Shown: positions 11,700 to 22,465, counted from the stretch's first letter. The stretch: DNA of 64,000 bases from Cunninghamia lanceolata (GCA_027924645.1 BSBN01000809.1:48514001-48578000), one strand, 5' to 3'. A program made the numbers and translations. The notes: a model not told the origin generated them from the sequence alone.

Positions 11700-12664
11700 C
11701 TAAAGGTGGTACCTCTCTATACATCCCTTTGTCTCCCTCTCTAAGGCCAAAACATGACTATTAGGATCCCCCTTTCCATTGTACTTCTCAAAACGGGGGG
11801 TTTCAAATTTCTCAGGTATCGGTGTTTTTAAAATGGTAAAGGACAATAAACTATGGGTGTAGTAAGATGGAATAGAAGGATGAGACTGACCTTGTCTCAT
11901 ACTTGTTATTTGTTGTTGTAAAGAGCTGACATTTTGCAAAAGATAACTAATTATGAGATCATGTTGTGGAGTACCTTGAGATTGGATAGGATTTGAATAG
12001 TCAAGGCTAGGAAGAGGTGATGGCATTGTATGATTGGACTTTTGGTAAGTGAGGTTTGACTGAGGTTGACTAACAATAGGTGATGACACATTTGAAATAG
12101 CATTATGATATGTAAAGGGGACATCATTATAGTTGTTTATAGGATTCCCATTTGATACTCCAAGACTTGTGTTAGCACTACTACTAGGATGTGTAGTGGT
12201 GGTGAGAATAGAAGAAGTAAATGTTGATATAGAGAATGTTGGTATGGGTAATGACATCTGTGTCCTTGTTTGTTTTTGAGAGGACACATTAGTGATCATT
12301 TCTGTGCAACTAGCTAACAACATTATGTGAGCTAAGTTGCATAAAATTTCTATACCTTCTTGACCTTCAAGCAACAAACTTCTTAGACCTTCAACAAGAT
12401 GCACAGCTTCCTCAACTAAGTGTTTCATGCCCACAAATTTCTGAAAATGAGCCAACTCTGTGTCTAGTTTCTAAATTTGTGTTTCAAGAACATTGGCTAT
12501 GAGGTTGTCTATGTCTATATAGTCATGAGAATTTTGTACTTCAAATATAATAGGTAAAGTAGGAATATGATCTAAATATGATGAACTCTCATTTGCAAGT
12601 AATTTAGCAACATCAAATTCTAGTGTGGGAGCATCAGAGCTATTTAAAGCACTGGAACCCATGA
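11700..12664 (-). pseudogene. Ty3/gypsy gag N-terminal fragment
   Basis: Two minus-strand frames separated by a single stop near 12470 give one gag-like protein starting MGSSALNSSDAPTLEF. It has a Ser/Thr/Pro-rich middle and ends with TPIPEKFETPRFEKYNGKGDPNSHV, the conserved start of the plant gypsy gag domain. Homology stops abruptly at about 11730, where the frame runs into unrelated sequence, so the rest of gag and all of pol are lost. The LTR end at 13020 lies upstream in the correct orientation. Confidence 0.75.
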
Positions 12665-13000
12665 TTCTATAACTTCTCCTCACAAGGATGTTAGATTCAA
12701 GATGCTGGATCACAAAACTCATAAAAGACTTCACAAGATTTATGAAACATGAAATGTACTTATAGAGGAAAGTACTGCTAAGACAAAATATGTAAATGAT
12801 GTGATAGAACAAGGATTTTTGCTTTAGTTTTCTAAATAAATCAATGTTTCCAAATGATTAACCATATGCAACAAATATATGCAATAATTGTCTAATAAAT
12901 TCAACAAGAAATCAAGATAATCAATATGTATAAGTGATTTCTATCTAATTAAATCATTAACTAATTAGATCTGAACAAAGAAGGCTACAAAAGTTTAAAA

Positions 13001-13760
13001 CTTCTCAGGTTCACCAAAATGTTTAATGGGAAAGAAAGGCCTAATTAATCATGTGTTAACTAAGTCAATCATTTAGATCAAACATGGGAACATAAACCAA
13101 GCTTGGATACAGTCTTAGAGGAGAGACAAGCTACAGGGGTTCTATCCCTTTGTTGTAATAAAAAATATTGAGATGAAATGTGCTAGATCTAGGGTTTCTA
13201 CAATGAAATATACTAAAACAGAAATAACATACCTGTCAGAACTGAAAACCCAGAAAATAGGGGCTAGAATGAGTCGTATAGAGCTATCAAAGGTCACTAC
13301 CAGAAATCAAGGCTGATCTGAGAGGACTATTTTGCCTAGGCGCAAGTGTCCTAGGGTTTTAGGCCCTCCAAAGGTGGTTTCTGAGAGTCAAGGTCTATAT
13401 TTGTCAATTTGCTTCATGATCTAGTGTACCTATCTTTGATCTTTCATAACCTACACAAATATAAGAGGGAAAATGGTTTGAGCCATTTTAGGGGCTTGCC
13501 TTAGTCAAACCTCGTGAATGGTGTTCCCACCTCCACAATAGCCAAGATGATGATGAGAGAGTGCATGTCCTTACAAGACAAAGGAAAAATCGTAATAAAT
13601 TAATGTTGTAATAAAGTACCTTCACCATAACAAAAAACGTAGTGGGATGACTCAAGATCACCACAAGAATAAAGATGAAGGAAGAAGCTTCCCTTAGAAC
13701 CTACAATAATGTCATAAATCTGCAATAGAGTGCATCACATAGATCTGCATAACATTTATA
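13001..13760 (-). repeat. Gypsy LTR fragment (minus) with primer-site region
   Basis: The minus strand reads ...CCCATTAAACA at 13020 and then TTTTGGTGAACCTGAG, a plausible LTR end and primer-site region upstream of the gag at 12664. Sequence from here to about 13760 matches, inverted, the block at about 15440-16132. Shared landmarks are GGGTTTTCAG, TTTAGTATATTTCAT and AGAAACCCTAGATCTAG. The outer edge of this LTR was not found. Confidence 0.6.
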
Positions 13761-14640
13761 ATAGAATTTTGATCACTTGAATATCACTTTTGTTCATATC
13801 AATTCCTAATCTTTTTCTAATCATTCAAATAAGAGGGATAAACTTGTTTATATATTATTTTCAATTCACTTCCAGGAAAACCTTTCGAGCAAAGCTGACA
13901 AAGTGTAACACCCGGAGTAATAAGGCTGACATCCAAGGCCACTCAAACTTTTATTTGTGCAAATATCAAGGACACTAGCGCTTGGGTGCTAGTTTCCAAG
14001 TGTTTAAGGTCCTCTCAATGCTTGAACTCAAAGAATAACACCTAGAACTAGCATTTGATTTAGAATCTAGTCTTCTTTCAACATAAGTCTGCATATCAAT
14101 CTACAAGGGTGCTAAACCTAGTTTAAATCGTTGATGTCGATAATTTACAAAATAACATTTAACCCCCACTTTAGAGTGAATATGATCTTACATTCATACG
14201 TAGACTAAAGTATGAAGAAAACAAACTTCTTTGCTAGAATGTCGAAGCCATTAGAATAATGCCATGTTGAGAACTTTGAAAGCCCCCAATCTTAAGATTC
14301 TAAAGGTCTACAAAGCATAGCTAGAAGAGATTACATACATACCATATATCCAACATAATTCACACATATATGGAGTATTCATAAAGCATACAATAATGAA
14401 TATAGATAAAACATGAAGCATACATGCAATACATGAAGTAGACATAAAGTATACATGAAGTAAACACATGAAGACATGTAGTAGACATAGAACATACATG
14501 AAGAATACATGAAAGACAAGAGCATGAAAGCTAAGTAATTTCATCACACATATAAGTAAGGAAAGGTAAACAATCACAAAGCTAACATGATGCAAACACG
14601 AGCTTACTTTATCACTAGAGATCATGCAAAGATATTCTTT
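13761..14640. other. No gene seen
   Basis: AT-rich sequence, probably part of the LTR or later insertions. A cluster of words like CATGAAGTA and ACATGAAG at about 14400-14520 forms a weak simple repeat. The minus-strand frame at 14308-14649 is Cys/Leu-rich low complexity and is not taken as a gene. Confidence 0.4.
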
Positions 14641-14644
14641 ATGG

Positions 14645-14935
14645 ATCACGGGCTAGTAAAGACCACTGAATAACTAGGTGATCATGAATGTAAAAGTCAC
14701 ATGAAGTGTATGGGCTAGAAAGTTGCGTTATATTAGGTGACTCATGGACAAGCAACCAAAAGAAAAATCATAGGATAGTAAGGACCATTGAATTATTAGG
14801 TGAGTTCCATGTCAAGTGAAGACATCACAGGATAGTGAGGACTGTCGAATCACTAGGTGAGATTCACGCCAACCATATTAAAGGTTACGGGCCAAGAAAA
14901 GCATGATATTTGCTAGGTAACTCTGGTAAGGTGCT
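14645..14935. repeat. Degenerate tandem repeat, unit about 60 bp
   Basis: Five imperfect copies of a unit resembling GGGCTAGTAAGGACCATTG followed by ACTAGGTGA start near 14649, 14711, 14773, 14831 and 14889. Copies differ by substitutions and small gaps. Confidence 0.65.
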
Positions 14936-15439
14936 ACAAAGATGATCATTAAGTATTAAAAATGGTAAAACCAACCACGTGGTGCATGAACAAAGTATAA
15001 TCCATAGCATATTGTAATGTCATAAGTTGTTGACTCAAGACAATTTCACACAAAGTTTAGCACCCTCTTGAATGATGTATCATTTTTAGGAGTTGATTAA
15101 GGATCTTAGCTAAGTCCCTTGGCAATACACCCTTTTAGGAGCTAATTGGCAAGGACCCTAGCATCCAAGCACTAGTGTCATACCAGTTAGGCCCTAAAAA
15201 GGTTTTGGATTAAAGTATGTCAATCTTATGTGCCTTGTGTATTGTCCCTTGTCGGCCTCAAGTCGTGTAGGCCCTTGACAAGTAATTAGGATGCATATAT
15301 ATGCAAGTCTCTCTCATTCATTTACTCCTAATGACACTCTAGCTAATGATTCTCTATGCAATTGCTTTCTAACAAGCTCTCTATCTACAAGCTCTCTATT
15401 TGTGTAGATTATTTTTGTGTGTACTAACCCTTGTTGTAG

Positions 15440-16132
15440 ATCTTGGTTGAATCTCCTTCCTCCTTCAATCACTCCTTATGGTGATTTGATTGTGACATCA
15501 TCCCATCAAGGATTCCATGTTCATGGTAACATCTTTCCTTCATGTTTGCCTACATTTATTTTCTATTATTCAGATTTGTCTCTACCCTCATAGGGAACAC
15601 ACTCTTGATCTAATCCTTGTTGTAGATGAGGTGGGAACCCCATTCATGGGGTTTGACTTAGGCAAGCCTCTAAACATCATGAACATTTTCCCTCTTTTAT
15701 GTGTGCAAGTTGAAGATGGAAGATCTGACAGAAATGCGCGATAGAAAGATGAAGATATGGGTGTCAAAAGTATCTCATACTTCCCACATCCCTAAACCCT
15801 AGTACACCCTCGCTTGGGTTCCCTAGTCCTCCATATTTGACCCCTATTTCTGATAGTTGCCCCCAACAGTTCTGCTTTGCTTAATTTAGTTCTTGGTTTC
15901 TGGGTTTTCAGCCCTGACAGGTTAGTAAGTTATGTTTTAGTATATTTCATCATAGAAACCCTAGATCTAGCCTAATTAACTCAGTATTTTCAACTACAAC
16001 AAAGGGACAGAACCCTTGTAGCTTGGATCTCCTTCAAGATTGTAGCCAAGCTCGATTTGTGTTCCAATGTTTGATTGAAAGGATTGACCCAACTAGTTGT
16101 ATAGTGATTCAGTCTCTCATTTCTATTAAACA
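15440..16132 (+). repeat. Gypsy LTR fragment (plus), inverted partner of 13020-13760
   Basis: Shares ordered blocks with the reverse complement of 13020-13760: GGTGGGAAC, CCATTCA, GGTTTGACT, AGGCAAGCC, TCTGGGTTTTCAG, GAAACCCTAGATCTAG and ACAACAAAGGGA. It ends in TCTATTAAACA at 16132, the same terminus as the minus copy. A TATATATGCAAG element at about 15296 and the downstream CT-rich stretch could be its promoter. No coding sequence of the same element follows. Confidence 0.6.
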
Positions 16133-16779
16133 CTTTGATAGAGTTTCTTAGGAATTTTATTTCCTCCTACATGATTTTGGAGGGTTTTATCTTATTCATA
16201 TATGACATTAAGGTACTACATTGTGTTTCAAATGGATTTAATTAGAGCCCTTATTGAAGATGAAGTTTAGAAAGTCTTTCTTCATTACTACATTTCTACA
16301 AGAGTACCAAATTAGTGTAAATCTTGACCTTCAATCTATTCCAATTATGTAGGAGCCTGCTAAAATCTAAGGTAATTTTTTCATCAAAAGTAGTTGGAAA
16401 GCCTAGGAAGCTATGAAGCCCTAACTCATATGGAATGGAAATGGATTCAAGATGGGTTTGTCTATTAATCAATAGTCTCTCTAGTGGTCTCCTCTAATCA
16501 CTTTCTAGGATAAACCTCTCAACTAAAATTCCTTCAGTGCATGCTTTGAAATTTTTTAATATAGGTATTGAGACTCTCCTAAATCTTGTTTCAAGGACCA
16601 CCAAGAATATTTTTTTATTGACCTTGAATGAAACAAAAATATAGACTCACTAATCAGGATTTTGAATCCTTCTAGACTATTGCTAATACCATTCATGTGG
16701 AAATGTGCACAAAATTGCTAGCATTAGAAGTTACAAACCATGATGGAAGGATTAGAAATGGTAGTCCAATACACCCTTT

Positions 16780-17930
16780 TGTAATTACCAACCTCATAAA
16801 ATTTATACTTAGCTCTCACCCCATTTAAATATGGTACAAAACCTAATGAAAGATGGGCTCTCCATTATTTAGCTAACACTTGGTAGTGTAGATTTTAGAC
16901 TAGTTTGTAGGTTATTATTGAGACAAAGCTTACTCACTTTGCTTGGTGCATTCTTTATTAGAGACTTCCTATTAGCTCCAGGTTGATTCATTTGGGTGTT
17001 TCCAATCCTTGATACCCCATTTGTGGGCATTCAGAAACTCCCAAACACCTATTCTGGTTTTGTCTTAGAGCTCAAATAGCTTGGCATTGGATTCATGATT
17101 TTGAATGCCTTTAGACCTAAGCCTTTTTCTTGGCATATGGTACTTCTAGGAGATTAGCCTAGAATTCTTGCTAAGTATACCTAGATTTGGCATGCTTTTA
17201 GAGTGGAAATCTTATTTAGCATTTGGAAAGAAACTCTACTGCTTTTGGTGACTATATTGTTGATAGTCATATTCTATTGTATACTAAATATATGAAATGT
17301 TCCAATGTGTTAATGCATATACAAGTGCAAGCTAATAAAGTTGCACTTAAAGTGGCCCACTTATAGGTTCTTCTAAATCACTATGAAAGTGCTCCTTGTA
17401 CGGTTGCTAAAGTGCCACTAACCTCACCTCCTCCTTCCAATAGGGGCCAATCCCCTTATTTGAGGGTATCATAGACTAATTATGGGTGTGATAATTCTCA
17501 TCTCTTAGTGCGTAGCCTGTGGTCACAAAGCACATGGTTGGTCCTAGTCCTCTTCCCAAGATTCACCTTCTCCTCAACACTATTCTAGAGGAGCTTTAGG
17601 TTAGTTAGATAGTGACAAATTACCTCGACTTGCCCTCATCATTTGTCTTATAAGGGCTACTTCTTAGCCTCTTGAGGAAGAGCAAATTAATGAGGATAAT
17701 CTAGATGGTGGCCCTATTGAATTGGAGCCTATTCCTAATGGACATGATAATTTGGATGTGTGGAAAGAAGATGATTGTGACCTGCCTTCGTCTACTAGTT
17801 GTATAGCTCTTACTACTTGCCAATTTTGTTTCTCTTTAGATATGTATAAAACTCTGCCTTGCCTAAACTTTCAAGTGTGACTATCTTTGCTCACTTTTTT
17901 TATGATATAATATATTTTTTTAAAAAAAAT
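16780..17930 (+). pseudogene. LINE (non-LTR retrotransposon) 3' remnant
   Basis: Plus-strand translation of about 16915-17110 gives THFAWCILY, RLIHLGVSNP, ICGHSETPKHLFWFCL and AQIAWHW. This is the zinc-binding segment (zf-RVT: C..C, ET..HLFW.C, A..W) that follows reverse transcriptase in plant LINEs. Many stops are present. The stretch ends near a T-run and A-run at 17917-17928 that could be the remains of a poly(A) tail. The region 16133-16780 upstream may belong to the same element but shows no clear motif. Confidence 0.55.
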
Positions 17931-19033
17931 TAATTAATATAAATACTTATTTCATAAAATAAAAAACTTTCTTTTAAATACTTTTCACAACAACATTTAT
18001 AATTTTTTTTTTTAAATCCTAATATATAAAAAAAATTAATCAATTAAAACATATACACAATTTTATATAAAACCATTCTCTTCTTTACACTAATCACAAT
18101 CCTATCCTACCTTTTTAGTTATGTCTTAAAAATGACATGAAATGTGACGATACATTATTCTTTTACTATTGCTTGTAGACAAAAAAGTTTGATCTATCCT
18201 TGTCCAATCTCCGAATGTTTCCACGCTCCTCTAATACTCACATCTTTCAAAAGAGAATCGAAACTCTCGTGATTTCATTTATCTTCTTTTAACGGTGGTT
18301 TGAATTATTTTATTTTTTATGCTACAAAATATGTGAGATCAGGGTGTTTTTCACTTTATTATTTCTAATTATCTTATCTCAAATGTTCATAGCGTAATGT
18401 GTAAACACTTAAAAAGCTATAATCACAAATAGAACATCATGACAGTGGAATGAAAAAGAGATCAAAGAAGCAAGGATGACTCTGCTGTTGTTCTTAGATA
18501 GCATCCATTCCAATAGTTAAATGTCAATTTTGGCCAATAAAATAGGATACCAATTTTTGTTGTGAATAAGGCATCAAATTATCTGTTTCACCATTAAAAT
18601 GGATAGTATTTAAGTAGAGTGGCATTCTGGATACACATTTTTAACAGTATTTAATAATTAGTCCATAGGCTATTCATTTGGGAACTCATAGCTTGAAGAT
18701 TCCCTTTTTTCCCCTAAAAATTGTCGGTTAGACCTACTTCAATCAGTTGCCCAAAAATTCTCCGTTCAGCCTCACACATGCCTCAGAAAACTTAGACACA
18801 CATACAGTGACTCATCCGTCCACGGACGCGCCTCTGAAATTGCCATGCCACTAAATATTCGTTTCAAATTGTTGTTGCAGTGTTCTGTTTCTCCCCGGAA
18901 TGATGAGCTGCAAATCTCCGGCTTAGAAATCATCGGCTAACAGCAAATCCAGATTAGTGCATCGGCTTAGGAGGGAAAGGAGGATCTGCAGGTGCAAAAA
19001 ACTCGTTAGAAACTGCTCTCTCACAGCTCTCCC
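17931..19033. other. AT-rich intergenic DNA, no gene seen
   Basis: Low-complexity A+T sequence at 17.93-18.1 kb grades into more balanced sequence at 18.7-19.0 kb with several CG dinucleotides. No homologous gene is recognised. The TRIM inserted at 19034 splits a continuous short stretch (…CTCTCCC / CTCCCTGTG…), so this could be old genic or promoter DNA. Confidence 0.4.
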
Positions 19034-19169
19034 TATTGGTGTTGGAAATAAGTCACACCCGGACCGACGATGGACTGGTCCAAGAGGGGCCAGTAGTTCA
19101 GTGGTAGAGCACTCCAACAGTGAAATGGAAGGTCCTAGGTTCGAGTCCTAGCCGGTCCATGTCTCAACA
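19034..19169 (+). repeat. TRIM 5' LTR
   Basis: 136 bp, starting TATTGGTGTTGG (TG decayed to TA) and ending TCTCAACA. Includes the tRNA-like block 19087-19159. Confidence 0.9.
19087..19159 (+). ncRNA. tRNA-like sequence inside the TRIM LTR
   Basis: 73 bases fold as a near-complete tRNA. Acceptor arm: 19087-19093 with 19152-19158 (one mismatch, one wobble). D arm: 19096-19099 with 19107-19110. Anticodon stem: 19112-19116 with 19126-19130 (one mismatch), with an enlarged 9-base loop. T arm: 19135-19139 with 19147-19151, perfect, with a 7-base TTCGAGT loop. The A-box TAGTTCAGTGG (19094-19104) and B-box GGTTCGAGTCC (19138-19148) match the RNA polymerase III internal promoter. The odd anticodon loop and the location inside an LTR make a working tRNA unlikely; a Pol III promoter role is inference. 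Confidence 0.75.
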
Positions 19170-19232
19170 TGGTATCAGAGCCAGGCTAGGCGAGGAGCCC
19201 CAAGCACACTAGAGGTGTGGCTTAAGGGGGGG

Positions 19233-19342
19233 TGTTGGTGTTGGAAAGATGGACTGGTCTAAGAGGTAGTTCAGTGATAGAGCACTCCAACAGCGAAATG
19301 GAAGATCTTAGGTTTGAGTCCTAGCTGGTCCATGTCTCAACA
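19233..19342 (+). repeat. TRIM 3' LTR
   Basis: 110 bp, TGTTGG...CAACA. It keeps the A-box-like TAGTTCAGTGA and a B-box with one change (GGTTTGAGTCC) but lacks the 5' acceptor strand seen in the other LTR. Confidence 0.9.
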
Positions 19343-19745
19343 CTCCCTGTGTTGAAAATTGTTTACTCAGGTATATAGTAAACCCAGTTGCAAACAGAAG
19401 TAGAATTTTCAATATTTCTATTTCCAAGTTGGTCGTCATGAATGCCTTAATTTATCTCCTAAAACAACCGGCAGAATCCTATAACATAATCCTTGGCGTG
19501 CCATTACTTACTGCAAACACCAATACCCGGACTAATTATAGCACCCCCAAATTTACCCTATCCCAAAAGGGTTCCATTCATTCATCCCAGTTTTTTGTGC
19601 GGCCGCCCGTTATATTCTCAATAAGAACGAACCCTCGTTTATTTAAAAATTATAAATCAGAAATCGCCTGATCTTTGATAAATTTCGGCATATTTTTTAA
19701 AAAGGTAGCAATGCGGTTTCAGTTTTTCTGTGCTTAATGAAATTG

Positions 19746-19805
19746 CAGCAAACATATTTTGGTTTTTGTGTTTGTTTTCAGCAAACATATTTTGGTTTTT
19801 GTGTT
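19746..19805 (+). repeat. Tandem duplication, 33-bp unit
   Basis: CAGCAAACATATTTTGGTTT plus TTGTGTT occurs twice at a 33-bp spacing, about 600 bp upstream of the receptor-like protein start. A second short repeat (ATTAATTAATAAATACG) occurs at about 19964 and 20000. Confidence 0.85.
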
Positions 19806-20217
19806 CGGAAAACATAGAACTGATGTCCCTATCAGCAAAACCATTGCACCATCAAATGGTGCAATTGCTAGTTAATTCAAAATCAAACACAATCAAATAT
19901 GCATCCTGGAATCATCTTGTTCCTTCTTCCATCTCTTTTTTATTAGACTGTCAAAGTGTTGAATTAATTAATAAATACGTGTTTGATTTTGAATTTCAAT
20001 TAATTAATAAATACGGTCAAATAGACGATACGCGCGATGAGTGGTGAAAGAATTGTAAAATTTGTTTTGGTCGGCACAGAGCATCTGCCGACAAAGCCAA
20101 CATCGTCGTTCCTTGTACTCCCCATCCACACTCACAGCCAACCTTCATTTCAACCAATTACCATAAATAATCTAGGTTTGGACAATGTGTATTGTAAATT
20201 AATCCATGTACTTTGCC

Positions 20218-20225
20218 TATAAATA
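20218..20225 (+). promoter_or_regulatory. TATA box of the receptor-like protein gene
   Basis: TATAAATA lies about 130 bp before the ATG at 20351, a usual plant core-promoter distance. A second TATAAA occurs near 20308, closer to the ATG. Expression is not shown by sequence. Confidence 0.5.
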
Positions 20226-20350
20226 AGAATAAAATGAGCCAGGAAATTACAGAGCTCCAATTAGCAGTCTTGTAATTTGTTTGTGTTTCTCTTGTGTTTG
20301 TTTTCTCTATAAAATGCACACAGTTGCTTTAAAAGGTTGGCAGAATAGCA

Positions 20351-20633
20351 ATGCAATGCATCCACTTTGCTTTAGGCTATGTATTTTTGTTGATATGGAT
20401 AATAATGCTGCACAATGATATCTCATTTTCAACAGCATGTTTACAAGATGAAAGAAGTTCATTGTTGGATTTCAAGGCTGGTCTTAATCTTTCCTCAGGT
20501 CGATTATCCTCTTGGGTGGGATTCAACTGTTGCCAGTGGAAGGGTGTTGCATGTGATTATCATACATCCCATGTCATTGGCCTTCATCTAAGTGCTGATA
20601 TATCATACATCGATGACTGGACTAGCATAGGTT
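20351..20633 (+). pseudogene. Receptor-like protein (LRR) N-terminus, truncated
   Basis: The frame encodes a signal peptide (hydrophobic run GYVFLLIWIIML) followed by the LRR N-terminal cap typical of plant receptor-like proteins and kinases: ACLQDERSSLLDFKAGL, LSSGRLSSW, CCQWKGVACD and HVIGLHL. Such proteins sit at the plasma membrane and sense external ligands in defence or development. Homology ends near codon 94, just before the first repeats should start, and the frame then runs through unrelated codons into a helicase pseudogene. The full-length family is usually 700-1000 residues, so more than 85% is missing. The start is chosen because it precedes the signal peptide. No LRR, transmembrane or kinase part was found downstream. 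Confidence 0.8.
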
Positions 20634-20659
20634 CAAGGGGAGTGTTGACTCCCTTCTGC

Positions 20660-22465
20660 AAGAAGGCCCGGTGGTCTTGTGGTGAAGGAAAAGGAAAAGG
20701 AAGAAAAATCTGACAGAAATAGAGTTAGAGAAAAATCTAAGGAGAGGGATATTGAAAAAAAAATCAAGATTATCAAAGGTCAAAGAAGAAGAGAAATTCA
20801 AAGAAATAAAAGGACTCAAGGTACACAGATTCTAGGGACAAGGAAAAAGATAATAGTAAGAGTAGGCATAGGGATGATTGGGAAAGAATTAAGGATAAGT
20901 ATAAGGATGATGATAGAGAAAGGGAAAGGATCAAAGACAACAATAGATATAGGGATGATGAAGATGTTGGAAGAATGAATAAAGGGGATATGCGTATGGA
21001 CGAGGAGCAAAGGAAGATCGATGAAGAAATAAAAAAGAGACGGCAGAGAGTTCATGAGTGGCAAGAGCTAAGGTGGAAAAAGGAGAAAAGCAAGAATGAG
21101 AAGAGAGGAGAAGAGAAGAATGAAATGGAGCCTAAATCTAGGAAGAAGTGGACCCCAAAGGGTGAAGAATTGGTTGATGAATTGGATGGACCTTAAATTC
21201 TATACTTGAAAATGGTGATGTTAGAGTGGATGAGGCTGGAAATAAAAATCTACAGAATGGAAAAGCCATGGATTTTGAGGAAGTTGGCCCTCTAGATGCA
21301 TTTATGAATACATTGGTTGTGCCCGATGCTGAGAACTTAAGCAGCAAACTAATAATTCTATAAGCATCATAAAGGAAGTGAAGGAATTAAATTATGGGAC
21401 AAACAAAAAGAAATCAAACAAAGGCAGTTGTGGAAGGATTATGCTTGGCGATGATTCTGATGCAGATAATGATGAAGGTGAAGATGATGATTATTTCATG
21501 AAAAGAGTGAAGAAAACTAAAATTGAGAAGTTATTTGTTATAGACCATTCCAAAATTTAGTTTCCTCCTCTTAAGAAAGACTTCTATCGTGAAGTAAGAG
21601 AGATTTCTCTAATGACAATAGAGGAAGTTGCAGCATACAGAAAGGAGCTAGAGTTGAAGTTTCATGGTGAAGACATGGAACCAGATAGGATTGACATGTA
21701 ACATTCTTGAATCCTTAAAGAAATTAGGATATGAAAGCTTATGTCTATCAAGCCCAAAGCCTATCAATTATCATGAATGGAAGAGATTGTATTGGTATAG
21801 AAAAAGCAAGCTTGGATAAGACTCTTGCATTTGTTTTGCCTATGCTAAGGCATATTAAGGGTCAACCTCCTCTTACTTTAGGTGATGGACCAATTGGACT
21901 CATTATGGCCCCCACAAGAGAGCTTGTTCAACAAATTCATGTTGATATTAGGTAGTTTTCCAAGGTTCTTGGTTTAAGTTGCATGCCTATTTATGGAGGT
22001 TCTGGAGTGACACAACAAATCAGTGATTTGAAGCGAGGTACTGAAATTGTAGTTTACATGCCTAATAGAATGATTGATATCCTATGCACAAGTGGAGATT
22101 ACTAGGATAGTTTAAAATACAACACCAGACAGATAGACTATGCTCTTCTTTGCCATATTCCCTCGTCAAGTGGAGTTTCTTGCTCGGGAAGTGTTGAGAG
22201 ATTCAAGATGGTGGGCATAGTGTTGTTAACAAGGATATTGCATAGTCCATTGAGATGCATCATAAAGGTGAGAGGTTTTTGTGAATTTTGGAGCTCCTTG
22301 GTGAGTGGTATGAAAAGGGTAAAATTTTAGTGTTTGTCCATTTTCAAGAGTAGTGTGATAGTCTGTTCAACAAATTGCTCAGACATGGCTATCCAGGTCT
22401 TTCATGAAGCTAAGGACCAGATAGACCATGAGTCTACTATTTAAAATTTTGAAGCAGAGCAATAG
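20660..22465 (+). pseudogene. PRP5/RH42-type DEAD-box RNA helicase pseudogene
   Basis: Pieces in all three plus frames are collinear with plant RH42 (PRP5) helicases, which act in spliceosome assembly. They are: the charged Lys/Arg/Asp/Glu-rich N-terminus (SRHRDDWERIKDKYKDDD), DEEIKKRRQRVHEWQELRW (about 21018-21075), FMNTLVVPDAE, DDYFMKRVKKTKIEKL (21487-21534), then the helicase core: [30 protein letters not shown] (motif Ia), YGGSGV, RGTEIVV, RMIDIL and GKILVFVHFQ. It is dead: the ATP-binding loop AKTGSGKT is replaced by a sequence containing EKASLDKT, the segment with the DEAD box is deleted after about 22110, and stops and frameshifts are frequent. Homology fades at 22465 before the C-terminal helicase motifs. 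Absence of visible introns suggests, but does not prove, a retrocopy. Confidence 0.88.

Larger units (their letters stand above)
19034..19342 (+). mobile_element. TRIM (miniature LTR retrotransposon) with tRNA-like LTRs
   Basis: A complete 309-bp element: LTR 1 (19034-19169), primer site TGGTATCAGAGCC immediately after it (19170-19182), about 40 bp of spacer, polypurine tract CTTAAGGGGGGG (19221-19232) and LTR 2 (19233-19342). The perfect 5-bp target duplication CTCCC flanks it (19029-19033 and 19343-19347). There is no coding capacity, so it must have been mobilised by another element's proteins, as is general for TRIMs. Both LTRs contain a tRNA-like block with A-box and B-box sequences. LTR 1 is longer by an insertion of roughly 20 bp and a GGGGCC segment, so the LTRs have diverged mainly by indels. 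The terminal dinucleotide of LTR 1 is now TA. Confidence 0.93.

Noticed and set aside
14308..14649. Cys/Leu-rich membrane protein frame
   Set aside because: Produced by repeated CATGAAG and ACATGAAGTA words read on the minus strand; no other support.
15841..15870. LTR boundary at GCCCCCAACA (15867)
   Set aside because: It looks like an LTR end, but homology with the inverted copy at 13.2-13.4 kb runs through it, so it is internal to the LTR.
19087..19159. A free-standing nuclear tRNA gene
   Set aside because: It lies within an LTR bounded by a primer site and target duplications, has a second truncated copy in the other LTR, a mismatch in the acceptor stem and an enlarged anticodon loop.
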